A stretch of DNA of 64,000 nucleotides from contig JAMPIT010000886.1 of NCBI GenBank assembly GCA_026261815.1, positions 19,140,001 through 19,204,000 on the forward strand. Reading direction: 5' to 3'. A program made the position numbers and the translations under genes. The notes under the pieces were generated by a model. That model had not been told where the DNA came from. It did no database searches and saw only the letters and a list, made by a program, of their open reading frames with translations. Origin of the DNA: Monarcha castaneiventris obscurior (taxonomy: Eukaryota; Chordata; Aves; Passeriformes; Monarchidae). Position 1 is the stretch's first letter; every line of letters begins with the position of its first letter. Below are positions 25,601 to 38,339 of this stretch, piece after piece.

Positions 25601-28600
25601 GCTGGTGAAAGCATCGAGCACTACCCGTCTGCAGGGGACACCTGTCCCAAAGCATCCGTCCTCCAGGAGGTGCTGGTTTAATCCTTAGTTTTTCCAGCAC
25701 CAAAGAGGAGCTATGATCTCTGTTGCACAGTATAACTGTTGTTTGATAATCAATTACCTTCCAACCAGGAAATTTCAAAGCATTTTTTATCCAACAGCTT
25801 GCTGCATTGCTTTCTCTTGGGGGAATACATAGCATATGCTATATGTTTTCATTGATTCTTGAAGTTTTCCATGGGGAAAAAGGAAAAACCTCAAAGTCCA
25901 AATTCCTTTGAAGTTCCCACTGCCCTACCAAGCTTTCAGGCAGATGAAATGGATGGACTGAAATGTATGAATGTAGGCTGGGAAAAGCAATGCAATGACC
26001 CAGGTCCATCCCTGTTGAGACAGACACATCCAGCCCATCCTTGTCCGAGGTCTATTCGGCAGCACCTCCAGCCAAGATCCCAGCAGCTGCATGGTGATCT
26101 TTGCTCCATGAGTTAGCAAAGGCTTTCACTACATCATCTCCCTCTGTTCTAGGGATACTTGTTTCTGTTTGTTAGCAGGTGGGCACAGAAAATGGCTGTT
26201 TACCTGCTTCTTGATACCACTGATTTGTACACTGAGGAACTGGACATTTTACACCCATAGTCCTCTCTACTTTCACATAAAGCAGTTCCTTAACCTTTCC
26301 TCACAGGCCCTGGTTTCCAGCTCCATGGCAGCCTTCAGCACTCTACAAGACTCCACTGCAGCAGGCCAGAGAGCTGCTGGGACCTCTCGAGTCTCAGCAG
26401 TGACCCTGGCATTGATTAAAAGCAGACCTAACATTTTCTTACTGCAAGAGTGCAACATTACTGACTCCCACTCCGTTTGAGATCTGCCCTCCCCTGTAGG
26501 CCCTGCACTAGTTCCTCCATTCCTTGGTCACACTGAGCCTTTCCATCTACTGAATATTACTCACCTAAGCTTAGTTTATTTCTCCAGCATACCAACTTAC
26601 ATGTTTTGAGTTGCAACCTTGTTCTCCAAAGGACTTGCAACTTTCTTTCAGTTTGCTACTTCTCTGGTTGTTTTTCATTTTATTGTCAAAATCTCTAAAA
26701 TATTATTCAGAAGTAGTTTCAGGCCAATCCCCTGTAAAAACTCCTCCCTTTTCAAGGAATAACTGTATCATAGTTTAGAGCCATGTTGTGTCCAGACAGC
26801 AGTAACCAGCACAAGTGGGAACATCTCCCGTGCTGGGACCTGACACAACCACAGCCCGAATGCAAAGGAGGCATTATAAGGGGAGCAGGCAGTGGAAATC
26901 AGCTCTGAAAAATCAGAATATAAGTTCAGTCAAGAATGACTGATAGCTGGAAACTGGTCTTAAACTCAAGCTGGGGTAAAAATCTAGGGAAATCCCAGGG
27001 CTACACTTCCAGATGAAACACTTGTTGACAGCCATTCTCTTTCTGACCTAATGGACTGGAAGAGAGGAACAGAGAATCTGAAACCCTCAGCAGATTGCTT
27101 CCAGGTCTTGCTTTTCTCTTGCAATACACAGTGTGTGTGGATGCCAAGCAGCAGCAGGGGAGAATCAGAGTGGTTAGATGATGTGCTTTCCTTCTGCTCT
27201 GCCATCCTACAGCAACTCATCCTGGTGAAGAAAACCAACAAGGAAACGATCTGAGGTTGATAGAAGAAGAAAAAATAGAAATGGGATATAGTAAAAGCTA
27301 TATTTCTTGAAATATTCTTGAATAAAAGTGCTCCTAACACAAGAATAAGACATTGGCTTTATCAGAAGCTTTCTTCACAATATCTTAATTAATAAACCAC
27401 ATTTTTCATTTTTACAAGTATTGGAAATTGCAGAGGAATCCTCCAGAAAAGCAATTCAGGAACTGCCAGATGTACATCAAGGAAGTACCTTGCAAAAAAT
27501 TCAAGTGTGGAAGCCTCTCTGCAAAGATACTTAAACAATTGGGTTGAAATAGCAGCACCACAACAAAGTGTAGAAGGGTACTTACAGCAAGTGACTCTTT
27601 TCTGCTCCCTACAATATATTTATCGGTCAGTCTTTTCCTTGATATGTGATGCAATCTCCCGGTCTCCTGCAGGAGTTTCAGGGTTGCAGACTGACAGACT
27701 GTTCTAGGTGCAAAGCCAAAACAATTACATCCAGGTAGACATTGAAGAAACTCAGAGTTGCACAACCCCTTGGGCCTGTCCAAAGGAAGCAGAGACAATG
27801 GCAGCACAAATGTCCCGTGAACAAAGCAGCAGGGAGATCTGGCAGATCCTGGGGCAGTGACATGCTGACTGTTAGCCAGAGGGTCCGTGAGCCTGACAGC
27901 TCTGGTCTGTGCAGTAGGGCAATGACCACTCACACCCACAGAAGTGCTGAGGCTTTTGAGCCAGGACAAGGCTCTTAGCACAGCTGTTGTTCTCAGTGCC
28001 CAAGAGCAGAAAGTAACACCAAACTTGAGTGTTCTTAGCACTGCACCACGGGAGAGACCAACCAGGACTGCTGCAGACTGCTGCACAGCTACCTGCCACT
28101 CCCAGACAATCCAGACCCATCCTAAGCGAAACCATCCCACATCTTTGCCATCCTTTCCACTGGAAAATCCTCTAGTGAGTAACTCCTGTTTTCAGCATGT
28201 CGCAGATCACAAGGCAGAGCCAAAGTCAAGCTGAGAAGTCAGTGCATACTTTGGTGTCTGGATTAACAAGACCTGTAGTGGGTACAGCAGTGGCTGATCC
28301 ACCAACAGCCACTCATCCAACATTACACAGTCAGGCTGAAGGCCCATGGACAAGCTTAAATAAGCCTTGGGCCCATGGGTGGAGGTTGCAGGAGAGACTG
28401 GTCAGGGTGGTTAAGGCCTATAAATGTACAAAATATACAAAAACCTTTACCAAAAACCTTTGCTGACCTTTACCAGGAATTCAGGTGAAACTCAACGAGG
28501 ACCAAGGAACCTGAAAGAGATTGTTTCTTTGCTTTCTAGTGTCAAGAGCTGGACCAACAGATATCCACCCTGGAAAGCAGAGGGAACTTTCAGAAGCTGT

Positions 28601-29199
28601 GAAGTAACCACAAAAAAAAGTGGCAGTCTCCAAGTTGCCTAAGTTTTTGGCACAGTTCCATCCTTTTACCTGTTCTTTGGTTTCCACAGCCTAGCAAATA
28701 GGCTGCTAACACTGATTTTATGGGATGCTATTGGAGTTACAGTTCCCCAATACTGCTTCAGGGAGAAATTAATAGTAACCCCATGTGCCAAACTGGACCC
28801 ATATGGCCTAGGAGGGATGAAAATCTTGGCAATGCCACCTGCTCCATTCTGGTGGGAGGGCTGAGGCATAAGGAAAGCTGAGACAAACGGCAGCAGTGAA
28901 TTTGTGCTCCTGCCATGTCTCATTCTACACAGGACATCCCCTTTCCATGTTCCCTGAGAGATGTGTCATCCACTGAAGTACCTTCATGATGAAGGGATGG
29001 CAGCATGAACACAAACTTGGTCTCTCTTGTCACTTGTTAAGACCAATGCATTCTTCAGAGTTATGTCCATCTCTGGAGCAATATTCACAGTCCCCCACAG
29101 ACCAGTATGATCCCAACTCTCTCGCTCAGGAGCCTAATGAAGCCCATATTAACCCCGGGAACGCATCCCAGATCCAGCTGAAGGACACACCTTGATGGT
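22637..29199. other. non-coding, includes a long chance open frame
   Basis: No gene or clear repeat. The longest non-repetitive open frame in the window lies at 27412-28140 on the minus strand (242 codons). It has no recognisable domain or signal and several partially overlapping frames on both strands. A (TA)n-T tract sits at 24336-24358. 25180-25620 is moderately GC-rich without a clear exon. Confidence 0.55.
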
Positions 29200-29570
29200 G
29201 TGGAGCAGGGCAGCTGTGGCCATGAGTCAGGGCATTGCACTGAGGTCAGCAGAGGCCGGGCAGGAGCTGAGACAGACCAGGGCCCCCTCCCCTGCCCATG
29301 TCTCTGCTCTCCTCCAGGCAGGGCAGCACCCAGAGGTCAAGGTGCTCTCTCTCACTCCCTTTTCCCCTAAGCTCCCTCCTCCTCCGCACCCTCACGGCAC
29401 TGGACACAGCACCCTGCCCAAGGCAGCCACAGCAGCAGGGTGGGGATCTGTCCCTCGCCCTGTGCTCCTGCAGCCAGGGAAGCCTGCTTCAGCCTGCCCG
29501 GCCCGGGCCAGCGGCCGCGGCAGGCCATGGATCACCCGGGCGGGGGCTGAGGCCTGTCCCCCCAAGATGA
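29200..29570. other. small GC-rich, CpG-containing block
   Basis: GC content is clearly above the surroundings and CpGs cluster at 29495-29560, including a NotI site GCGGCCGC at 29511-29518. Too short and CpG-poor in its first half for a standard CpG island. No recognised exon. Confidence 0.5.
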
Positions 29571-31834
29571 CTTCAGATGCATTCCAGCGAGCCTGGCAAC
29601 CTCCCGCACACACAAATAAAAGGAAATGAGAAACTTGGCAACAAAGAAACTGGCAGGGAAGCCACAGAGGCACACAGGAACGGGAAAAGAGATTAAACAC
29701 AGGCTCAAGAGCCCCAGCGTGCTGAGCCTTCCTCTCTAAAGCCTCCCTTCAACTTTGATGGGGGGGCACAGGAGTCTTCTTTTCACTTGAAAGGGCAAGA
29801 GGAGGGGCTGGATAAAAGGGATCCAGCATTATCCGGAATTGAGAGCACAAGAACGCGCTACAAAGCTTAAAAAAAGAAAAGTGTAGGCACACAGCTTCCC
29901 TATATACTTTCCTTGGTGGAAATCAGGAGCTGAGATCTGAACCTGGCCAGAGAAGAGATCAAAGTGGACATTACAGGAGGAAGTTTAATAATGCAAAATA
30001 GTTTGACGAATGCTCTTCCCAAGTTTCTGCTTTTTTTCTTTTTTTCAGCAATACAATAACTTGTATTTGAGGCCCTCCGATTTATAATGGCAGACACTGA
30101 TTTATATTGATACTACATGCTATCTAAGAGTCCATCCCAGTATATTAGACCACATCATTGTGTTTCTTTTGGTTAAGATAACTCGTAAACTGCTGTGGTG
30201 CTTAGACTTTTGTCTGGCAGTGGAACCATTTAAATCAATCCACTGCCATACTGAGACAGAGTTCACCTGCAGTGTGCACCCCAGAGTCTACAGTGCACTT
30301 TGACATCTGCGTTAAGACCAAGTGAAAAGCCCATGCTTTGCACATCATGAGCTGTGTGGTTTCCTGTATGGAGTATATATGTTGTGGAGCTGACTGATCA
30401 CAGCTGTAACATCTACCTTTCTCTTCATGTATCATTAAACTTCAGGCACTTAGCTGGATCTGGAGTGGGGAAGAAGACAACCCTTTCTATCAAGCAGATA
30501 GATCCTTTCAGAGAGTAAATGGGAAACACCCACAAAAGCCCCACACAAGCCCTTCTCTCTGGATGAGAAAGGACACACTCTCTATGCAGTCACAGCAGTA
30601 CAGGACAACAGGCAAAGTATTTGCATCAGGCCTGAGAAGAGCCCAAAGCAGTTGCTCCTCCAGAGCTAAAGTCTGATTCCTTGGATGAGCTAGTTTCCTC
30701 TTCTGAAACACACTGGGACGTCAAAGGATTGTTAGTAGAGAACTAACTTGTTCCTTCCAGACACACACACATCACAAACTTGGACGATGATCTTTCTTCT
30801 TATTCCTTAAAGAATCACAGCAGGTAGAAACCAAATGTCAAGGGGATCTATGGGACTCAGAGGCCCTGTCCCAGCTCTGAATGATCTGGCTGTATAAACC
30901 ACCCTGGCCTCTGTCTCAGGATTCCAGGAGCTGCCTTGGGAGTGTCGTCCCAAGGAGACACCATCTCCCACTGATACACAGTGATCTCAGTTCAACAGCA
31001 GTCCAGCACCACAGATGCTTGACTGAGCATCCACATGCCATGAACCACATCAGTAGGTGGGCTGGGACAGCAGTAAGAAAATGGATTAGGATTGAGACAG
31101 TAAGCTCCACTGGGACTTGAATACTGGATATCTTCTCCACTGTCTGGCTCTGTGAATCAGAACCAGTGCCAAGAAAGTGGGATCCCAGCGCACTGGGAAA
31201 AAAGACACCCATCTGGTATACTTGCCTGGTGATAAAGTGAACCGAGGTGACTGCAAAGTTTAAGGTGCCTGGCCATTCTGCACAGAGGAATAGAAGGCTG
31301 GTCAGGTATTCATGTGTCCTCTTTGAAAGGTGGATAGCAGGTCTCTGTTCGCACTCCACATCATGATTGGTTCAGACAGCATGCCAGAGGTGCCACTCTG
31401 CAAGGTGCCTGAGATCTATGTCCAAGCTTCTTCTGCTAAAAAGAAGGGAAAATGACACACAGAGAAGCAAATTTTTCTATGGGGTCTGCAGAATTCAACA
31501 TCAGATGAGAAATTTTCCTTCACAAGTTCATTCACAAAAAGACGAGAAGTCCTGCTGGTTCCTTTAAATCCCTAAACTCTGAACAGACAGAGGATTTTCA
31601 AGTCAAAGGGATGGATTCCTGACTGTATAAACACAGTGGTTCCCAAGACAGTCTTATGCTGATTCAATGGACAAAGAACATTTTCCAAAATAGCCATACA
31701 TTGGAAAGTTCAAGCAGTGGGACAGTCTTTTCAAGGCACTATGAAGCAATCAGAGTAAAGCTGGGATACTTCTTTCTATTTCAGCTACTGTATTTTGGTA
31801 CCTGTCCAAATACCTGTATTTTGGACCTATTCAG
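29571..31834. other. non-coding, no firm feature
   Basis: No gene or clear repeat. The 147-codon minus-strand frame at 30916-31359 is not recognised. Confidence 0.6.
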
Positions 31835-31885
31835 GTGCTCTGGACCTGAATTTTCCCATCTGCAGAATGGAAAATAGGTTCCTTG
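31835..31885 (+). mobile_element. possible MIR-like fragment
   Basis: The words 'gctctggacctgaa' and 'TTTTCCCATCTGCAGAATGG' resemble the MIR 'tcagtttccccatctgtaaaatggg' block. Only about 50 bases are similar, so this is tentative. Confidence 0.3.
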
Positions 31886-32499
31886 ACTTTACACTTGGTC
31901 CTTAAGCCTGTTTTGCCCTGATGCCCATGGGATTTTTCATCCACAGCAAGTGGATGCCAGTGACTCTCCCTATTCACACCATATTCCACCAGGAGCCATG
32001 TGCAGGGCTGAGTCCACCTTCATGTGGTCCCACCCTCCATACCTATGCTTACCTCTGTTCAGGAAACCTGAGCAAAGGGGAGGGAGCATAGGACAGAGAA
32101 GAGGAGGAGCTGGGCCTTACCTCTGGCTTAGACTTTCTACAAGATGTAGGGACAGAGTTCCAAAATGCTCAGTTTTCCTTTCTGTGAAACACGTGAGCTA
32201 TATTCTTAGCCTCCTTTTGCCAAGGAGGTAATGCTTCCTCTCCCACCACTTCAGTCCCCATGGCATGCACCAGCAGCCAGATGGGTTGAGAACTGCAACC
32301 ACTCTGTTCATAGCTTCTGGCCCCCTACACATCTTACTTAATCTGCAAAAATACCAACCTAAAACTGAGCTCCCTGGCCTGGAAAAATGAGGCTATTGGA
32401 GCTGCCCTGGCAAGGCTGCGTGGCAGTACTGTGGCATCATATCTCTGTCCTCATAGGATGTGGGCTGCAAGCTGACTCCACTTAGAGAGAACATTAACT
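31886..32499. other. non-coding, no firm feature
   Basis: Mixed composition; nothing recognised. Confidence 0.6.
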
Positions 32500-32900
32500 A
32501 CACCTCTTTATTATTGAGAAGAAATTTATTGGAGACATCCTTCCCTCTCTCCAGCTTCTCCTTTACCTTCGCAGAAAAGTAAACATTTAATTTTTTTTGT
32601 TGTTAATAGATTTAATGTTCATTTGTCGGTAGCCTAGGGGCAGGAACGCATGACATTTCAAATAATTGTTGTTTCGGGGGTATCCTCTGGAGGAAAATGC
32701 TGCAAAAGTGTGGAGAAGATTTAAGTAAATTACTGTGTCAGCTTCTATTTATTCCTTACATGATTGCCAGAGGCAGGGCTGCAAGATAACCATTAGACGC
32801 CCAGCCATAAAACAGGGAAGCAGAATTTCAAAAAGCCAGAGTGCCATTACTGGAAAGTTAGTGTGTAACATGTTAAATTATCCCCAAAGTAGGGGGATAT
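32500..32900. promoter_or_regulatory. candidate conserved non-coding element
   Basis: This AT-rich block carries AACATTTAATTTTTT, TTAATAGATTTAATGTTC, a SOX-type AATAATTGTTGTTTC and TTAAGTAAATTACTG. No transposon signature. Inferred regulatory element; no alignment available. Confidence 0.33.
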
Positions 32901-33005
32901 AGGAGGGGGGAGCCATGTGTCTAAGAGTGAGAGAAAAGAAAAAGAGAAGAAGAGAGACTGTGCAAGTGAAGGGAAGGAGTTTCTCCATGAGGAAGGAGTG
33001 AAAGA

Positions 33006-33006
33006 T

Positions 33007-33102
<96 letters not shown>
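33006..33102 (+). repeat. (GATA)n microsatellite, about 24 units
   Basis: An uninterrupted run of GATA tetramers of roughly 96 bases, read as TATC (Ser-Ile-Tyr-Leu) on the minus strand, which explains the LSIYLSIYLS open frames there. Its length and perfection suggest recent expansion and probable polymorphism. Confidence 0.98.
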
Positions 33103-33219
33103 AAGAAGAGGAGGGAATGAAGATGAAGACTCGGACAGTTCTTAAGTCCAGCTCTGAGGGTCTGCCATGGTGCTTCAAGACCTTTGGAGCAGATGAAACC
33201 ACTCCTTTTCCAACAGCCA

Positions 33220-33796
33220 GAATAGGTTGCAGTCAAGGTAGGTGATTGTGTCCCTCTGCTCTGCACTGGGGCAGCCTCACCTTGAATATTGTGGGCAGTT
33301 TTGGTAACTGCAATATAAGGTAGATATTAAGCTATCTGGAAGCGTCCAAAGGAAAGAAACAAAGATGGTGAAGGGCCTTGAGGGGAAGCTGTATGAGGAG
33401 CAGTTGAGGTCACTTGGTCTGTTCAGCCTGGACAGGAGGAGACTGAGGGGACACCTCATTGCAGTTACAACTTCCTCGTGAGGGGCAGAGGAGGGGCAGA
33501 CACTGATCTCTGCTCTGTGGTGACAGTGACAGGACCCAAGGGAATGGCCTGAAGTTGTGTCAGGGGAGGTTTAGGTTGGATGTTAGAAAAAGGTTCTTCA
33601 CCCAGAGGGTGATCAGGCACTGGAACAGCTCCCCAGGAAATTGGTCACAGCACCAGCCTGACAGTTCAGGAAGTGTTTGGATAATGCTCTCGGGCACATG
33701 GTGTGACTCTTGGGGTGTCCTGTGCAGGGCCAGGAGCTGGAGTTTGATAATCCTTGTGAGGCCCTTCCAACCCAGCATATTCTGTGGTTCTATGAC
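33220..33796 (+). mobile_element. CR1 LINE, 5'-truncated 3' end (copy B)
   Basis: The same avian CR1 3' end as at 7768-8218, but extending about 140 bases further 5' (from the 'GGTGATTGTGTCCCTCTGCT' region of ORF2 onward). It ends in a better-preserved terminal repeat (ATTCTGTGGTTCTATG). Between 33363 and 33771 it differs from copy A at about 7 of 409 positions with no length difference. Different truncation points and unrelated flanks indicate two separate insertions. The 124-codon frame at 33555-33929 is a remnant of the element running into flanking DNA. Confidence 0.95.
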
Positions 33797-34536
33797 AGGT
33801 CCCTCTACCCAGAACAATCAGCTTCAAGCTTTCCCTTATCAGATCCGTTTCACCTCCCACCTCTCACCTGTGGGACAGTATATCACCCAAAGGATTGGTG
33901 AGGGCCAGGGGCAGCCCCAGCTCTGCTGAAGACCATGGACACTGCTGCAAGATGATGCTCAGGCTGAAAGTTAAGCAAGTCTTGAAACCAAAAGGAAGGA
34001 AGTCTGTCTGGGAGGAATGAGAAATGCTCAGGTAGCTAACATGGAAGCTAACAGAAAGGGACTTGCTCCCCACACCTAACATTGCTTGTTGTGTCCGTTT
34101 GTGCTGTTCTGGACAGATCCTGCTTGTCCTGCACAATCTTCCTCATCAATCTTCCTCCACTCCTGTTTATTACTCACATTCTGCAGCTCAGCTCTGCCCT
34201 CTGACTCATTGCCCAGAAGCTGCTGTTTCTCCTTTTCTTTCATTGTAATTTATTTACATCATGAAAAACAATTAAGTTCCAAGAAGTCTTATTTATCCCA
34301 GAGATCTGGTTTTATCTTCCCCAGCATCACTCTTCATTTGTTCCTGCCACTGCTTCATTTTTCCTCACTTTTTTGTCCAAGAAAAGCTTGGCTGTGTGGG
34401 AGTCAAGGGGCTAACAAACTTGGGACTGGGGCCCTGTAGCCCCAGCCTCTCCAAGCCAATGTCTCTGCTCCCACCCTCTCACATAGAAGGGTGGGAGTCC
34501 AACCACACACTCAACAATAAATAACCAGGGAGATTC
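33797..34536. other. non-coding, no firm feature
   Basis: Nothing recognised. Pyrimidine-rich in 34130-34390. Confidence 0.6.
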
Positions 34537-34558
34537 TTTTTTTCTTTTTTTTTTTTTT
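34537..34558 (+). repeat. poly-T tract
   Basis: About 22 bases of T with one C, read as poly-A on the minus strand. No retrotransposon body could be recognised beside it. Confidence 0.9.
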
Positions 34559-34560
34559 CA

Positions 34561-34925
34561 AACGACTCACAAGGAAGACTTGCTGGTTAAATCATTGCTA
34601 ACTCTCAACCTCCTCAATATTTCTTTGCTAATAGACTTCAGGTTTAATTGAAGGATCTTCTCTGGACTCTGTCTAAGGCACCATTTTCTCTTTAACCCCA
34701 CCGCTCACAGCCTCACAAAAGCCAATCCATTAAGGGTCTTCATTAGTTTGAGCACCAGCCAACCACCCAAGCGGCAAAGGTCAAACACAGTCACCTGTCA
34801 CAACATGGCAGTAAAACTACTAATTGTATGGGAACAAATGAGATAAAAAGATGGTACTATTATGCTATTTGATTTATTTTGTTTCCAAAGAGTCATTTAA
34901 GACTAATTTACTTTGCAAGCTGTAG
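34561..34925. promoter_or_regulatory. candidate conserved non-coding element
   Basis: The block contains CTAATAGACTT, GGTTTAATTGAAGG, CCATTAAGGGTCTTCATTAG, a CACCTG E-box (about 34793), ACTAATTGTATGG and GACTAATTTAC. Homeodomain cores are dense over 360 bases with no transposon similarity. Inferred enhancer-like element. Confidence 0.37.
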
Positions 34926-36774
34926 AGTGGGCCTGTGTGGATAGATTCTTCTGTGAGCCAGTGTGGGTATGTGCATGTGCACACGAGTGTCTCTCTCTCT
35001 CTCATGGATGTACACACACATGTGCACATACAGGGGTCTGAAATGCAAGTCCAGGGAACCATAAAGTCATGGCACCATAAACACTTACATTTAACCCTTC
35101 ATGCAGGAAGAACCCCATGTCACACCAAAACAGCTCTGCACACTGCAGTAGTGGCTCAGGGTCAGTCACATCAGCCCTACTGCTGGCAGCTCAGTTCCCT
35201 AAGCACCATTCCTCAGCATTCCAAGTGCAGTGGCAACGGCCAAGGCAGCCAGTGCAGGATCCCATTTTGGAAGGGCACTTGCTTTGGAAACCGTTCTTTA
35301 CCTTTTTGTGCTCAGGAGGAGAAAATGTCCCACATGCCCTCTGGTGGACACGTGTCACGTAGCAGCTCTAGGATCAAAATGGGAAGGTGGAAGAGGCCAT
35401 ATTTGTAGATTCAGAAAGAAGTCGTCTCTAAGAGATGTTTAAAAGCTTGCTTTCTCTCCGGCTTTGCCTGGGAATAATTTTCCCAGTATGTGTCTATGAT
35501 TTCCAACTGAAAAAATCTGGGCTTTCTGAGACACAAAAAACACAGCCCAGCCTCACCTCTTTGTTGGAGGTGCCAAAACAACATGGCCATCTTCACCACC
35601 AGTTCCCCATTACCAGATGGGGGTATCATTTTTCCTGGAAGAAGACATAAATATTACTTCTGGAATAGGCCTTCTTACTCAAACACAGGACCCAACCTCA
35701 GGCTGTGCAGTCGCCCTTCAACACAGCAGAACAAACATCACCCGGGATCAGGACAGAAGTTTCCATGGCTTTTAAAAGACACTTAATGCTGATCACAGCT
35801 TTGATATTGAATATCAAATCACCAAGAATTCTCTGAGTAGAGGTGAAACGTTCAGGTACTTTTCAAAGAACACATCTTTACATGCTCGTGCATTAGGGAC
35901 ACTGCCTTGGCTATTTTGTGGTTCAGATCAACAGTTTCAGGGCAATGCAGGGAAGAAAGCAAACTCTTGCAACATCCAGTTTTGGGGAGACATGACCTCC
36001 TCACAGGAATGAGATAGCTCCCTCCTGTGCAGCGAGCTGTGCAGTGTGATACATGTCCAGGCTTGATGAGTAGAGTTGGCAGAGTGGGAATATTTCCATG
36101 AAGGCAGGATTGTAATTTCTGCTTTTCTTTGAAGTTTTTTGACCATCTCTGTTCATCAGGGAGTCATGTAAATCACCACAATTAATACATGCCATCCTTC
36201 TCTTCTTCTGGGGTTTTCAGTGTCCAGAGTTGATCTTGTCCTATGTTTTCTATTCCTGCTGAAAACAGGAAAGACCTTGATCATAGCTTTGTGTGCCTAT
36301 GGTGAGCATTTACATGAGCCAATACTATCACTAGGGACGTGAATTGCATGTCAGCTGGGCTTCTGCTCACTCTTCTCCTCATTTTTTTTCAGTTTGTCCC
36401 AAACCCCTTTATCTTTGCTCTGGTCTCACTTCACAACTCTCCCAGTGCTGAGATAGCCATAGCAGACTGCTTGTCTTTAGCAGCCATCAAAATGTTGCAG
36501 AGGGTCCCACCAGCCCAAACTCATTAGACCTTAGCTAACAAAGGGCTCATGAGAAAGATAAATTCCCTGAGACATTGCCTGTCGTGGGCGAGAAACAGGC
36601 TCCACCAAGCTTGTGACGCATCATCACAGCTACCAGCAGGACCCCACAGTGGAGCTGATTTCTGGGTAGAAGGGAAAATCAGAATATCTTTGCTGGCAGT
36701 GGGTCATTTGCACCTTTTAAATGAATCAGACCAGCTCTAAATTTGCTCAATAACTGGAAGAAGGGGAAGGGAGG
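34926..36774. other. non-coding, no firm feature
   Basis: Nothing recognised. A short CT run lies near 34990-35004. The 157-codon frame at 34935-35408 has no recognised domain. Confidence 0.6.
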
Positions 36775-37005
36775 AGGATGACAAGAGCTTTAAAACACTT
36801 CTCCCTTTTTCATTATTGAAAGATTATATTTCAATTCACCTTTTCTTCTGTCAACATTTGAAAAATAATAAGCCACACAGAGCTTTTTGAGACTTTTTCC
36901 TCCCATTATCCAGATATTCCCGTAACGTGAGAGGGTAAGCAGCATTTAACAGCTCCAGTGGAGTCCAAATTAGTTTTTCTGGCAACCAAATGCAGTGTCT
37001 CTTCC
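36775..37005. promoter_or_regulatory. possible conserved non-coding element
   Basis: AT-rich with TCATTATTGAAAG, AAAATAATAAGCC and CAAATTAGTTTTTC words, and no transposon match. Weak support. Confidence 0.25.
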
Positions 37006-37010
37006 ACTAT

Positions 37011-37033
37011 GCACACACACACACACACACACA
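37011..37033 (+). repeat. (CA)n microsatellite
   Basis: About 11 CA dinucleotides. Confidence 0.95.
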
Positions 37034-38339
37034 TCACTGCTTAAAGCATTAACAGATCCTGCCCAAAGCACAAAGCTAAGGAACCAAAAGGATGCAATGC
37101 CTCGTAGTGCTAAAGCCCCTAAATACACATTACATTATGTTATCATCTTCAATTACACAATTTCAACTGTATTTCCAAGGAAATGGCTCCTTAATCTAGG
37201 GCTTAGGATGTTGTTTCCTTAAAAAGTGGCTCTGCCCTTCCTTTTTTTTCCTCTTTGTTTATTTAGGTGCCAGGCGCTGCACAAACCTTTTTCTGAAGAC
37301 TAAACTGTACCTTTCTTTCGCCTGTGGCTTTTTTTACTGGTGTTCATGACAAAAGTGGTCAACTGCCTTTCTGAGTTCAACCCACTTAATCTTCCAGAAA
37401 AGGGATTTGTTTTTCCCATTCTAGAGACACGAAACTGAGAAACACAGGAATTATAATCCAAAGGCCTCTGATGCATTCTGTAAACCCTTTATGTTTTCAG
37501 TGCACTTAACCCACTCTGCAAGTTCCACAGCTTCCATTATATTCAACAAGGACATCTGTGACTCAGCCACACCTCAAGACAAAGCAGGGGAAAGCATGAC
37601 CCTAAAAATTAGTGAATTATTACTGGGGCAAAGTGACTCATCCAACAGCTCTTTGGAACTCCCCTTTGAATAACCATGCAATGAGCCTTTCTTCACCAGA
37701 CCCTGACTCATTGCAGATTCAGTAAGTAAAGAGGCAAAGGCCATACAGACAAATGTCTTTCACTCTGCTCCACTCCTGACCACATCCAGGTTGAGAAATG
37801 TAGAAGCTGAGAGTGTTATTTAAAATGTTTGTAACAAAAGACTTGTCTATAAAGAATAGACAGAAATGCCTGACAGAAGTAATCAGATCTTCACCACACT
37901 AATGCTAACCACAGTGAAAAAAAATGCTGTTTTGATGCTACTGTAACTATTTTGTGTGTGTATGTGTGTCTGTGTCTTAGCTTGCTTTTCCAACACATAT
38001 GAAAACTACACACTGTCCCTCCTCAAATCACACCAAAAGAGAAAAAACCAGGCACCACACTGCCAAGAATAATTGGCTATGCAAACACAATTTAGGAAGC
38101 AGCAGATTTGCAGAAAAGTATCTTGGAGTGATGATGAATCACATCCATGAGTCAACTATGTCAAGCTTTTCATGGAAAAAAAGCAGGAATATGAATAGCA
38201 GTGTCCTTTGCCAGATATGTGAATTACTCTTTGCACTATAATCTATCCCAGAAAGGCCTCCTTAGGTGGGCTGCTTCCATATGGGGCAATCTAAGCAACA
38301 TGTAAATTTACTCAGGACTCCGAGTTCTCAGAGTGGGGA
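37034..38339. other. non-coding, no firm feature
   Basis: Nothing firm. 37415-37470 has a faint MIR-like 'gaaactgagaaacacagg' word on the minus strand, too short to call. An imperfect TG-rich run lies near 37954-37976. Confidence 0.6.

Noticed and set aside
33006..33266. Minus-strand frames with repeated Leu-Ser-Ile-Tyr
   Set aside because: Translation of the GATA microsatellite.
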